Shown in pieces: positions 22,933 to 23,021 of a stretch of DNA of 23,021 nt (the first letter of the stretch is position 1; each line of letters opens with the position of its first letter). Both the position numbers and the translations under genes were made by a program. The stretch lies in NCBI GenBank assembly GCA_000435535.1, contig FR884505.1, positions 1 through 23,021 of the forward strand, written 5' to 3'. The stretch is from Clostridium sp. CAG:575 (GTDB lineage Bacteria > Bacillota > Clostridia > TANB77 > CAG-508). The notes under the pieces were generated by a model. It made no database searches and had not been told where the DNA came from. It worked only from the letters and a program-made list of their open reading frames with translations.

Positions 22933-22961
22933 TGGAACACTAAAATGGTGTTCCATTTTTT
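22933..22961 (+). terminator. Intrinsic terminator of the glycosyltransferase gene
   Basis: TGGAACAC (22933-22940) and GTGTTCCA (22948-22955) form a perfect 8-bp stem around a seven-base loop, followed by six T residues. The remaining 60 bases to the end are AT-rich and end in TATAAT (23015-23020), possibly the -10 box of the next gene. Confidence 0.9.
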
Positions 22962-23021
22962 AAAATAAAAATAGAAAAAAATTAAAATTCTACAAATTTA
23001 GCATAAAAATAGTGTATAATA

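Noticed and set aside
1..23021. CRISPR array
   Set aside because: No regularly spaced direct repeats of 20-40 bp were found; the only tandem repeats are the two intragenic duplications.

Overview
The window comes from a very AT-rich bacterium with A/T-ending codons, strong AGGAGG-type ribosome binding sites, TTGACA/TATAAT promoters with 17-18 bp spacers and T-tract hairpin terminators. Gene content (SufCBDSU with SufU rather than IscU, a DUF1189-type membrane protein, a FemX/MurM-like ligase, split transketolase) points to a low-GC Firmicute, probably an uncultured Clostridia-type lineage. The species cannot be named from this sequence.

Layout. (1) 1-1986: clpP and clpX, the ClpXP protease. 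(2) 2201-10000: an iron-sulfur and tRNA-thiolation cluster on the + strand: a DtxR/MntR-fold regulator with its own promoter and a GTTAAC operator, then sufC, sufB, sufD, sufS, a small membrane protein, sufU and mnmA. The cluster shows several rearrangements: an in-frame 27-bp duplication in sufC, an in-frame 81-bp duplication in sufB, a REP-like palindrome between them, and a complete antisense transcription unit (promoter, RBS, 70-aa membrane protein, terminator) between sufB and sufD. (3) 9997-10916: a twice-frameshifted M14 carboxypeptidase pseudogene on the - strand. (4) 11092-11444: the tmRNA gene, encoding the tag ADNQELAYAA. (5) 11555-13739: an accessory stretch starting just past tmRNA. 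It holds decayed pieces of a large serine recombinase and apparently a MobV/Pre-type relaxase, then two unrecognised small genes (one cysteine-rich), each with a good promoter. (6) 13840-19170: a cell-envelope block: FemX/MurM-like aminoacyltransferase, alanine racemase, DUF1189-like membrane protein and FtsH. (7) 19288-20492: a 59-aa orphan and the N-terminal half of a split transketolase without its partner. (8) 20528-21529: rplU with a long leader, then rpmA. The usual prp gene is absent, and L27 lacks the N-terminal extension that Prp removes. (9) 21549-22961: a GT4 glycosyltransferase with its own promoter and terminator.

Functional links. SufS supplies persulfide sulfur, SufU relays it, SufBCD assembles clusters, and MnmA uses activated sulfur for tRNA 2-thiouridine. 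tmRNA tags stalled proteins for ClpXP, whose genes are also here. The FemX-like enzyme and alanine racemase both act in peptidoglycan precursor chemistry. The most interesting candidate for new biology is the regulator at the head of the suf cluster. It appears to have lost the MntR metal ligands and carries a C-terminal cysteine cluster, so it may sense Fe-S status.
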